Source: Mesodorylaimus sp. YZB2_4 (lineage: Eukaryota; Nematoda; Enoplea; Dorylaimida; Dorylaimidae). From it: a stretch of 64,000 nucleotides of DNA. The notes below the pieces were generated by a model. It saw only the letters and a program-made list of their open reading frames with translations, searched no databases and was not told the origin of the DNA. Of this stretch, positions 1-11,600 are shown piece by piece; the first letter of the stretch is position 1, and each line of letters opens with the position of its first letter. The DNA lies in the NCBI GenBank assembly GCA_030248295.1, contig JASANH010000233.1, forward strand, positions 310,001 through 374,000, written 5' to 3'. The position numbers and the translations under genes were made by a program.

Positions 1-26
1 CTTTTATTGATTTTTTGCATTTTTAG

Positions 27-3000
27 ATGTCATTCGTGCGTGATGAATATCGAAGATAATATTCACAAGAAATCGGGCGTGTTTCAAATCAAGGTTTGCC
101 TTGATGAGAAATCGGGTACTGTACGCCACGACCCGTACAAGATCACCGCTGAGGCTTTGGTCGATGCCATCGAGGATATGGGTTTCGAAGTGAAGTTGCG
201 AGACTCGTATCAGATACTGGAATTGACCGTCACTGGCATGAGGTGGGTGGCCGGTAATTCTTATGAGTGCTATCCAGCATCGACCGATTCGACCCTAGGC
301 CCGGATCCTGGTCCCGATCCGATGCAGGGTCTGGATCGGCCTGATCCCGATCCGATCCGAAAAATTGAAGATTGGTGGGGATGACGTGTTTGGCTCTGTG
401 TCCTGACCAACCTGCCCTGTTTCCTCGCTCTCACTCTCTGTCAAGTGACTCCAAAGGATACAGGAGAGATGAGCAGCGCCTAAAGCGGGATAAAATGCTG
501 ATTTGAGAGATAAAACGGGATTTCCTCATCATAATATGCCACACTTTATCATTTTCAAGCAGATAAAGCGTATAAAATTTAGTTACCGATCCGGCTGATC
601 CAGCAGTCGGATCTGATCGGGAACCGATCCACCCCTTGGATCGGCTGATCGGTTCGGCTGGATCGGTGGATCGGTGGATGCTGGTGTGGTATGTCTTATC
701 CAGGGGTCGACTCCAACATCTATCGATCCGGCGGTAGGCGTGGATCCCGGTCTGGATCGGTACGATCAGATTCGACTGGATCCCGATCCACCAGTGTTGT
801 GTCCACCTTGCGAGTGTAACCAGCATTCCTGGCTTAGGGAGATCGATACCTCCCCTGGCTGGGAGACGTCAACCTCTCCAGTTGATGTTCCTAGGGCAGG
901 TATAGTCACGAGTTACGAGACTTGCCTACCTCCAGTTGGAGTTTTTGCTAAGAGACTTCGGTCTCTACTATCCCTCGCCGCCTGGGTGCGCTGGTTACAC
1001 GAGATTCGTAGCAGATACAGGTCGATAAGTGCCGAAGACCCCCTACAGTCCCCGATCGCGATCCCGAACGGGCATTACGGTCTGTTCATATGCCCCACAC
1101 ACATGATGGTGATTCACGTTTTTGTTGCAGCTCTCATTCGTGCGTGATGAAGATTACACAACAAGTAACAGGGTTGGACGGCGTGCGAAATATTAGCGTT
1201 TCATTGGAGAATAAATGTGCGACGATCATTTACGACAACGGCAAAATATTGCCTGATCAATTAATCACGGCGATCAAAGGAGCGGGCTTCGATGCCTCCG
1301 TGATCAAGAGGGGAAGTGCAGTTTCGAAACAGAATTCCATAGTCGTGGTCAGGATCGAAGGCATGACGTGCCAGTCATGTGTCAAAAATATCGAGGAGAC
1401 GATGGGGGCCAAGCAGGGCATTATTGGGGTCAAGGTGTCGTTGAATGAGAAACGAGGTGTGGTCGAATTTGACCCGAGTCAGTGGACACCGGATGCCGTG
1501 GCGAATGCTATCGATGACATGGGATATGAGGCTAAGGTGTCGCAAGGAGTGACTGGTAAGTCGTGCTGGCCAGATGGTGAGGCATCGGGGCAACGCCGGG
1601 GCTGGTTGTCGAGTCCCCTGTGCATGTTTGATATTATACCCTGGGTGGGCTATGTTTTACTGCCACCCCTAATGTGCAGTGAGTTATTGCTGATGGGTAA
1701 CGGGGGTCTTCATCGCATTTTTTGTAAACTGCGGCCAGTTTGAGTCTAAGTCACGTACTTAAGACGTACTTAAGGTGTGGGCTTGTCTTTGCGGGCTTAC
1801 GAACACAGTCATAGTCACTGTATTCTTGCTCAGACACTAATGAGTCAAGGAGCAGGAAACACGATGAGGGAAACCAATGAACCATCTGGCAAAGGTGCAT
1901 GGCTTGATTGTTCTTGGGAGTCAGTAAGCAGTGAGCAGTCAGTACGAACACTCGACTAAAAGGAGTGGGCACTTAATAATTGGTTGTTTTCCGAACTAAA
2001 GTCGTTAGGATAACCGGTCCTTAAATATTTTAGGACGCGCATCAAGCCAATCTGTGTTTGACTGTTTCCTTTTTCAGCTGTCAGTCCAACCAAGGTTCCG
2101 GAAGTTGGCTTTGTTCAACCGCATCAGCCGCCACCTAAGGATCGTGCCAACGGAGTGACGCCTTCGTTGAACGATGGCAGCGTCACGTTGCGCGGAGAGA
2201 AGCAAGGCAAGGCTGCCATGGCTAAGTACAGTCGAGAACGTGGATACGAGATGACCAATGTTCGCATTCCTCAGAGCCCTGGAAATGCTGATGATGGAGA
2301 GCAGTACGAGAAGTGCGTTATCGCTGTGCAAGGCATGACATGCGCGTCGTGTGTGGCCAACATCGAAAGGAATATTGGGAAGGTCGAAGGTGAGGCCTAA
2401 GCCTGTATGGGCTGACGGGGGCGAGGGCTACTCCTAGGGCTACTTGGTTGGCCAAAAGGTTGTAGGGGTGGTGGGGTGGTCCCGCGATTATCTTTGGGGT
2501 TAATCTTTGGGCCCCGCGATAGAGAGAGTAGCGCTCGTTCGGGATCACTTTTTTTCGGGATCAGAATCGGGACTCGCTCAATCCCGGCTGGGATCGGGAT
2601 TTTCAGAGTGGTTTTTTCACTTTTAATTCGCTGTAGGTAACCTACAACCCACCCCAAGTAGCCAGCAAATGTAGAGCCAAAAATTTTTTTGCGCAGTATT
2701 TATCATTGCATTCAAAATCATGCAAGCAAAAAAACATAGAATTAGTCGCCAATTAGCAAACAAATCCCTTCCTTCCTCTTTACCAGTTCAATCATCCGTA
2801 AAAGTTTCTCCAGCTTACACTTCTGGAACATTCCTTCCCGATCCCTTCCTCTCCCCTTCCCCTTCTTCACACATCTCCACAACATTCAATATCGACTATT
2901 TTTTATCGGGATCCCGAACTAACGCTAGACAGAAATGATAAGATGATGGATATAGACCATGGGTGAATTTTTGCGTATTTGTTGTGAAAAGTAGCAGAAA

Positions 3001-6000
3001 GCCAGGTTTAACGTCGAAAATTCAAATTTGAAATTGGCGGGAAAGTATGCATAAGATCAGCATCTGCACTATGGGCATGTTCGTCTGAAAATTCTCTGTA
3101 ACGTTTAAATATCTGTTTCAGGCGTGGGAAGGATCTTAGTCGCATTGATCGCAGGCAAGGCGGATGTACAGTACGATCCGAGCGTGATCATGCCGCATCA
3201 GATTGCCAATAAAATCAAGGATTTGGGATACGATGCGGCCGTGATCGATAATCCGGTGGATAGTAATGGGAAGGTGGAAGTTATGGTAAATATAAAGAGA
3301 TTCTAGAGTGGTTTGTGGCGTGGTAAGAGATAGGATTTTTAGATCACTGGGATGACATGTTCTTCGTGCGTCCATCGCATAGAATCCAATATCGTCCAGA
3401 AAAGAGGCGTCTTATCGGCTTCTGTGTCACTGGCAACTTCAAGAGGGACGTTCACGTTCGATCCGGCTTTGATTGGGCCTCGTGATGTGATCAAGGCGAT
3501 CGAGGTGAGTTCGGGTCTTGTAGACATGTGTGATAGGCGTGTGGATGTCAGTGTACAGCATTTGGTGTATTTGGAGTATGTGGATGTCTACCTTACACAC
3601 GGAGGAGTGTGTGGTTGCCTTCATGGCCGCTTAGTCTCCAGGCGAGGCAGTAGAGCTAGAGTGGGTAGAGACTGGGCGGAGTGACCTACGTGGAGTGATT
3701 TTATTCTATCCGCTCGCCGCAATATGTTATGCAATGTTTTGCCATCCAGCGTGGTGTTACACGTGGAGACGTTCAGCTCAGACAGCTGTGTAGAGCGGAA
3801 TGTTTCAGGACCTGGGATACGATTGCGCACTGGCGACGGCAGAGAATCGAAATCTCGGTTTGGATCACAAGCAGGAGATCAGGAAGTGAGTTCGCAGGCT
3901 GGAGTCTTCCCTTCCGTTACTAAGCGGCAAGATCCACTCACTGTTGCGCCCACACTCATTGAAATGCTGGGGTCGAAAAATGTCAGTTTGAGAATACTGC
4001 ATTTTAGTTACATTACACTGCCCGACTAATCTGCGCTGGCCTGAGGGTGGGGAAGAAAGTGGCTGCCATAGCGTGTGCATTACCGACCTTATCTGTCTGT
4101 GGCTTCACCTGGCAGTTGGGTGGGTTGGTGCTGGTGCAATTAATTCCTTGTACTTGTATGTTTTAGATGGCGGAACTCGTTTTTCGTCTCACTTATATTT
4201 GGGATTCCGGTCATGGGGATTATGGTTTATTACCACTGGATCTTGCATAGTATGTCTAACCCGGACAATCAGACCATCGTTCTGCCAGGGATATCGCTTG
4301 ATAATTTATTACTTTTCATATTGGCAACCCCTGTGCAAGTATGAACACTCTGTGCGTGGGTGTCTTATAGTCGAGTAGCTGACTTAGTTAATTTTCAGGT
4401 GTTTGGAGGCCGTTATTTTTATGTCCAATCCTATAAAGCTCTCAAGCACAGGACGACCAATATGGATGTGCTGATCGTGCTGGCGACCACTATATCGTAC
4501 GTGTATTCCATAATCGTCCTGATCGCTGCGGCCATACAGCGATGGACGGTCAGTCCCATGACCTTCTTCGACGTGCCGCCCATGCTGATGGTATTCGTGT
4601 CTTTGGGAAGATGGCTGGAGCACGTGGCCAAGGTGAGGACTAGTGGTATGGTTTGAATATACGTTTCTAGGGCGAGGTCTCTTCCTAGGGGAAAACATCC
4701 GAGGCGTTGAGCAAGTTGATGGATATGCAAGCCAAGGAAGCGTTGCTGGTGGAATTGGGACCGAATGGAGAGATTGTGACGGAGAAGAAGATCAATGTTG
4801 AGTTGGTTCAGAGAGGCGATACCTTGAAGGTAAGTGAATCTTGCTGGTGCGCTTACATTGTTTGCGGGCCACGCTGGGTTTGATTCGGGGGTAGGAAGTG
4901 TCTAAGAGTAAATTAGGGTACTTTACACGGGGGGGGGGGCATTGTACTGTAGATGGGCCTCCGTTTCAGGTTGTCCCTGGCGCTAAGATCCCAGTGGACG
5001 GCCGTGTTTTGGACGGCAACTCGTCCGCCAATGAAAGCTTTATAACTGGAGAATCTTTACCGGTGACGAAAAAGCCAGGTATGGTTGGAATAGACTGGGG
5101 TGGCAGCACTGGTCTGACAGGCTGTATGTGTTGAAGGGTCCTTGGTGATTGGTGGCTCGGTGAATCAGAATGGCGTCTTGTTGATCGAGGCGACTCACGT
5201 TGGTCAGGACTCGACACTGGCCCAGATCGTGCGACTCGTGGAAGAAGCGCAGACGTCGAAGGTAAGGACTGTTCGCTTGTCAAAAATACTTTTCAGACTT
5301 ATCGTTGTAGGCGCCGATTCAACAACTGGCGGATAAAATAGCTGGTTATTTCGTGCCTGGAGTAATGCTGGCCGCGGTGTTGACGTGGGTGGCGTGGGTT
5401 CTGCTCGGTTACTTCGATCCCAGATACTCCAAGTACATATCGGTAAGTCGTGGCTATTCAGTTTTGTCTGATTCTGAATATTTAATAATTGAAACAAAAT
5501 ATTGGTGCGAAGCAAGTAAGACGGATGTGCTGTGAACTGACGTTTCAAACATTTGCAGCAAAATAGTGATAGTACTTCACAGATGGCAGTGTTGTGCGAG
5601 GGAACCACACCAACTGTTTTTGTAGGCCACTGTGCACGGCATTCATGATCGCCATTCGATGCATACTAACGATACTGAAATGGATCAAGAAATGAAAGGT
5701 CAGAAGGCTGAGCTGGTCTTCAAGTACGCCTTCGAGTTCGCCATCACGGTTTTGTCGATCGCTTGCCCGTGCGCCTTGGGTCTGGCCACTCCGACGGCCG
5801 TCGTGGTTGGAACGGGAGTGGGCGCATTGAATGGTATTCTGATCAAGGGTGGTGAGCCCCTCGAACTGGCGCATAAGGTGCGAAGGTGAGGTTATGAATT
5901 GGTCGGAAGATGCAGACAGGATGATTGCAGGTGACGACGGTGGTCTTCGACAAGACGGGCACCATAACCGAGGGGAAGCCAAGAATGACCAAAGTGTGTT

Positions 6001-8280
6001 TGGTTGTATCGCAAGCCGTCTGCCCGCTGTCGAGGATATTGGCGTTGGCGGGCACTGCCGAGGCGAATTCCGAACATCCGATCGGTGTGGCCATAACGAC
6101 GTTTGTGAAACAGGTGCGTGTATAGGACGATGGTTAGGGTATTATGGGGTGTCATGGACCATCGTTTCAGTTCCTTAAGACTCAGCAACTGGCCACTTGT
6201 GAGAATTTTCAATCGACGCCTGGTCATGGTATTCGGTGTCGGGTATCGAATGTGGACTCTATGCTGACCAATTACAAGGAGAATGAAAACATGAAGAATA
6301 AGTTGAGCCGTGTGGGGACTACTGTTTCGTTGGGTGATGTGGAATTTTATCAGGCGGCCTCGGAAGCGGATAGAAAACTTAATGTGGATGGTGCAAGTGC
6401 AGGTATGGAATTGGTGAGATCGGGTCCCAAAGAAATGCCGAGGGCAATTGGTATAGAAATATGACATCAGTATGGCGGAGCATCCAAGGGGGTGTCCGAA
6501 GGTCAGGAGCGGGTCTTCGAAGGGCAATGAGCAGTATCGTTCGTTTCAGGCACTTCACCAAACAAGGCTCCGAACGTGTTCGAGGTATTGATTGGTAATC
6601 GACGTTGGTTAGACAGGAATGGCGTGGCCATTGACGCGGCTGTGGATGCGGTTTTGGCGACGGAGCAGGAACAAGGGCACATCGGAGTCATGTGCGCGGT
6701 TGATGGTACGATTTGCTGTTGTGGATATAAGTGTCAAACACGAATTCTTGTTTGGATTTGCAGGTGTCGTCGTTGCGATTCTGGCCGTTTCGGATTCCAT
6801 AAAGCCCGAAGCACCTCTGGCAGTGTACTGTCTTCAGAAGATCGGCTTGAAAGTCATACTACTTACTGGCGATAACGTACGGACTGCGAAGGCGACGGCC
6901 AAGGAGGTAAGAATGGTAGTGGGAATGAATTGATAGTGTTGAGAAGCGTCTGTTGTTCTGTAGGTTGGAATCAAAACGGTCTTCGCCGAAGTATTGCCAA
7001 ACCATAAGAGAGCGAAAATTGAGCAGTTGCAAAACCGTGGAGAAAAGGTACGTGGGTCGGTCGAAACTATGGGCTACAGATACAGTTAGGGTTATACTAT
7101 GGGTAGGTTAGACGGGGGCCCCAGTCGAACGCTACCTGCCATTCACTCAAAACGTTTAAACAAAGTGGGTGACATGAGATGATCTATAATATGAATGCAG
7201 ATCGACGCATGAGGGATGCGAACAGAGTGGACGCTCTTGCCTATTTCAGGTTGCGATGGTTGGCGATGGTGTGAATGATAGTCCAGCCTTGGCGGCAGCT
7301 GATGTAGGAATCGCGATTGCAACGGGATCTGATGTAGCCATTGAGTCGGCTGGAATTGTTTTGATAAAGGTAAGCAGATTGATAGTAAGGTCCTGGGAGA
7401 ATAGTTCTGATATTCTTTATTCAGAATGATCTGATGGATGTTTTCGGAGCCATCGATTTATCCAAGCGGACGACGCGCAGAATTCGCGTCAATTTCATTT
7501 TCGCGTCAATTTACAACTTGGTGGGCATTCCCATCGCGGCTGGTAAGTGATGCGGATAATTGGATAATCCCCTGGTGTGAAAATGGCAGTCCTCTCTCAC
7601 CTGGGTCCGTACCCAGCGGGTGTGGGAATGGGGTACTCCTGCAGGCAACTTTGGCGCTAAAGGTTTTGAGTGGGGAGGAAGCTACTATAGTAGGTACTGT
7701 AGGTGACTGAATTCAGTGGGGTTTAGTAAAAACAGAGCCGAACAGGCCATCAAAAATCCGCACTGGTTTTGCTGATCATGGAGAGTATAGTATGTAATTT
7801 TTGGACCTGCTTTAAAATAAATGACTATTATTTTCGGCCCTTTGAAAACTTTCCATTTTTGTGGAGTACACGACTTAGACAAGACGTAACTATTCTTTTG
7901 TTGCAGGAGTTTTCCGTCCTCTCGGCTTCAGCATCCAGCCTTGGATGGCAGCAGCAGCGATGGCCCTGTCGTCAGTGAGCGTCGTCGGATCGTCGTTACT
8001 CCTCAAGCTGTATAAGAAACCCAGAAAAGAAGAATTTATGACGAGCGACTTTTTGAGCCATATTGCACGTTTGAAGGCGTTGGGGGAGAAGGACATTGTT
8101 GTGCACAGGGGACTGGAGGACTTCAAGGGCGCCAGGGGTGCTGGCTATTCGCCCAGTGTTAGCCTCCGCTCTCGCCTTTCCACAGTTTTTCGTTCGTCGG
8201 GTAAGGAGACCGAGCCGACGAAACAAAGCCTGTTGAATGCGGCCAATGATGATGAACAACACAATTTAAATATCGTGTAG
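27..8280 (+). CDS. ATP7: Copper-transporting P1B-type ATPase (ATP7 family), 3' part; 5' end lies outside the window
   Basis: Pumps Cu(I) across secretory-pathway and plasma membranes using ATP. Twenty-one exons keep phase: 27-242, 1131-1555, 2078-2389, 3122-3285, 3343-3504, 3809-3885, 4167-4338, 4399-4632, 4689-4829, 4970-5078, 5137-5261, 5311-5442, 5626-5877, 5931-6113, 6171-6402, 6550-6705, 6764-6906, 6964-7047, 7250-7369, 7425-7542, 7907-8280. They encode about 1309 residues. Five N-terminal metal-binding domains are visible: CHSC, a degenerate SSHSC, GMTCQSC, GMTCASC and GMTCSSC. Then come the HKQEIRKWR junction into the first membrane helix, the TGES actuator motif, the CPC ion site (SIACPCALG), the DKTGT phosphorylation site, SEHP in the nucleotide domain, TGDN and [10 protein letters not shown]. 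The first exon starts in mid-codon, so more 5' exons are expected. The tail after the last helix is about 90 residues and lacks an obvious di-leucine. Identification is very secure; exact edges rest on splice consensus. Confidence 0.96.
243..1130 (+). repeat. ATP7 intron with clustered GGATCGG-type short repeats
   Basis: This 888-bp intron holds two patches, near 285-360 and 585-800, crowded with degenerate GATC-centred words (GGATCGG, CCGATCC, CTGATC). A fainter patch sits near 1055. The words occur in both orientations, so the patches are partly self-complementary. The next-but-one intron (about 2535-2610 and 2905-2920) holds related CGGGATC words. No coding potential is convincing; the frames open here carry no family motif. 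Confidence 0.55.
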
Positions 8281-8651
8281 CAAGTGTATGTTTTTGTGTG
8301 TTTCTATGATGGGCTGTGGTGTAATGCTGGTAATTTGGATAATGGACTAATTGCATTTATTGAACTGGAGAATGAAAGAGTGTGTGCCAGACGTGCATAT
8401 TTGCGGACAGAACAAACTTGTGTGAAAAGCGTAAAGTAGTGGTGGAGTGTAAAGTTATTGATTTTTCTGAGTGTAAAGCAATTTCTGGAGCCATTTCAAA
8501 TTACGGTAAAACGCGCCTTCGTAGAGTGTGCGCGCCAATTACGTTACGGTCGCAAATTCGAGGTCGATTTGATCGGCTGCGTTTGTTGAACGCTTAAATT
8601 TTGGGCGGGCTGTGTATCGTTTCGCCTAACAGATCCAGGTTTTTGTTAAAA
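8281..8651. promoter_or_regulatory. ATP7-ATRX intergenic spacer, presumed ATRX promoter/5' UTR
   Basis: Only 371 bp separate the ATP7 stop from the ATRX start, so it must hold the ATP7 3' UTR and the ATRX promoter. No canonical AATAAA was seen. The last 150 bp are CpG-richer, with GCGCGCCAATTACG at about 8530 and GGGCGGG at about 8604, the kind of words found in TATA-less housekeeping promoters. Inference only. Confidence 0.4.
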
Positions 8652-11600
8652 ATGGAGAAAAAAGAATCATCGGCGGCTCGATTAACAAAAATTATGGAAA
8701 GATTTCGACAAGCTTCGGAGACATTCTCAGAAATTGTCGTAGATTTGGATAAAAAATTGACTGAAGCTACATCGACGGAGATTCAAAGCGTCGACTCAAA
8801 AGTGAAGGAAGCGAATAGTATACGCGAAGATTTATTAGGCAGTCTGGCTAGTTTGAAAGAATTTTGTTCTAATGCACAGCGAGTTCTGGATGGACCGCTT
8901 TGTATTCCCGGCTTGGACAATGGGCGATACGTTTTGGTGCCAAAGGAGCCAGAGGAGAAGAAAAATTCGGGAAAGCGGAAATCAAACTTTGATACGGAAT
9001 TCTCCCTCGAAGACGACAGATTGCCGATCGATAAATGTGTGGCGGTAGAAGATTTAGTGAAGGCGTCGGGAAGATCGGAATCAAAATCGCCCACTGTTTC
9101 ATCGATAATTAATGGCGAATGTAGTCGGCATTTAAGCCCGAAGAAAGAACGGATAACTTCATCATGCGAGGATTCCTTGTCGAAAGACATGTTGCCCGTG
9201 GTGATATTATCTCCGCTCAAAATTCCGGACGATGTTGTTTTATGGTCGGATGATAATGGCAAGGAAAAGAAACGTCGCGGTCGGCCGCCCAAGGCATCTC
9301 AAGCGAAAAACTCGGCTCAGAAAACCGAAGGCGATTCTGATGCTGTAACTCTGATCTCGGATAGTGAGGAAAAGAAAACTAGCTCGACTGCCGAATGTAG
9401 TGAGAAGAAGCGTCGCGGCCGTCCGCCAAAAGCAGTGCAGGAAAAAGGAAACAGTCCGAAATCTAAAACGAATTCGAAAAACGACGACTCGGATGTGGAA
9501 TTGGTTGATTCGGGAAAAGAAGAAAAATCGATCTCGGCATCTGAACGAAGCAACGAGAAAACACATCGAGCCAGTCGCTCGTCGGAAAAAGGACGTAGAA
9601 AATTGAAGAGTTCTGATCCGAAGAACGATTCTAATGCGGAATTTATTGAATCGGACAATAAGGAGAAGGCAAAGTCGGACTCTGATCAGAAGAAAGAGAA
9701 AATCAGTCGCCGACGTGGCCGTCCATCGAAAGCAACTAGTAAGAAAGTCGTTTCGAGCGATGAAGAATCGGATTTCGAGGACAAGGAATCGAAATCCGGG
9801 TCATCAATTGTCGAAAAGAACACCAAAGTGATGAATTCTGAAAAAGAAACGGACGATTTAAGGATGGAGAAATGTGCCAAGGTTGAACGGACGACGAGGA
9901 CTTCAGTGTCTGCAAATGGCGGTGGATTAAAGCTAATCATCAAGCGTACTCCGGATAAAGCGACTGCGAAGAAAGGCTCGGATGAAGTGATGGAGATCGA
10001 GGAATCTAGTACTAAACCAAAAAGCTCGGCTGCCAGGTAACATGATTTTTGATGGAGGTGGGCTAATGGCAATAAAAAACAGGAATTTCTCCACGAAAAC
10101 CTTCAATTCACTTGAATTTTTTGCCCACATCTTCGATTTTCTGAGCGGTCTCATGCCCAAAAATCGAAGGGTGATATAAGAGCGCACACATGCCCCATCA
10201 CCGGTGTTAATCATCGTTATGTTACAAGATTGTCTATACAGGAAATCTCGGAAGACGAAAGCAATCTTATCCAGCGATGAGGATACGAACTTCGAGTCTG
10301 CTGTTGAGACTGTCGAGAGCGATTCTTCTGGCGAGGATTCCATCGAGGACAATGACAAGATCACTTCTGCGAAACGGCAGTTGATAAATTCTAGCGATGG
10401 TTCTAGCTCGTCGTCAGAGACGGAAAAAAGGAGTCGAAAACGCCCCGCTGCATCGAAGGAAAAAGCGAAAGGACGGAAACGAGTTCGTGTCAAGTCCAGT
10501 GGTTCCGAGGCATCGGATGTACGTGCTGAGTCGTTTGATCTGAGACGATTTCTGAGAAAATGATCTCTGATTTCAGGACGAGCAAGAAACGCCGAAAGGT
10601 CATCATCGAAAAAATATTCGGAAAATGATAGGCAAGAATGATTTGACTCAGGCCACATTGGATGCTCAGGCTGCGGAACGTGAAAGAAAGAAACGAATTA
10701 GTGCTTTGCAAGAAAAAGTAAGTCTTGATAATAAACAATTTATGCTTTGCTAGTCGAGTCCTCTTCTAGTATAACCATACTGCAACGGAGAGTGAAGCTG
10801 GTTCAAGCGACTTGATCAAACCGAAATCGTTGATACTGGAGAAAGATGAAGAAACAGGCAAAACTTTGGTCGAGGTGCATCCGGCTCTGTTTCGAGAACT
10901 CAAGCCGCATCAGATCGATGGTGTGCAGTTCTTGTACACTTCCACGATTGAATCGGTGAAGAAATTGGACCAGCCGCCGGGCGGATGTATTTTGGCTCAT
11001 TGCATGGGTCTGGGAAAGACGTTGCAGGTAAATATTTAGTTGGTGTTCGATGAAGTCACGAAGTCTAATCTTTCATTTTAGGTCATTTGCTTTTTGCATA
11101 CAGTACTGACCAACAAGCATTGCAAGTTTCATACCGCCTTGGTGTTGTCGCCTGTGAATGTAGTTCTGAATTGGAAGTACGAGGTTGATCGCTGGATGGG
11201 CGACTCACTGCGCTTACAGGTGAGTGCCTAGTGTCCTAGGGTATCCTGTGGGTCGGGGTTACAAATATTTAAAAGACACCTGTTTGTTTCCTTGGTTCTC
11301 TGTTTGAACGAATATATAGCATCAATCAGTTCAGTCTGTAAAAGGTGTTATTGAAACTACGTTGATTGCGAAGGGAAACCAAGAGAAAGGTTGTTCAATA
11401 AGAGCAATTTAAAATGAGATCGGGGAAGGAGAAATGGAAATGGAAAGATTTGTTGAAGAGGCGTCATAGTCATAACTCGAAATAAAGTGTAGACGAAGAA
11501 AAATATTTAAATATAAATGAGACGTCAGCAAAATGACAGGACTATTATGCCAGCAAATTTGAACGTCTCATTCACGTTTTCTTGCCATGCGTGGCATTTT

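Noticed and set aside
674..1147. 157-codon plus-strand open frame in the first ATP7 intron
   Set aside because: It covers the GATC-rich repeat patch and crosses the 1130/1131 acceptor; no family resemblance.
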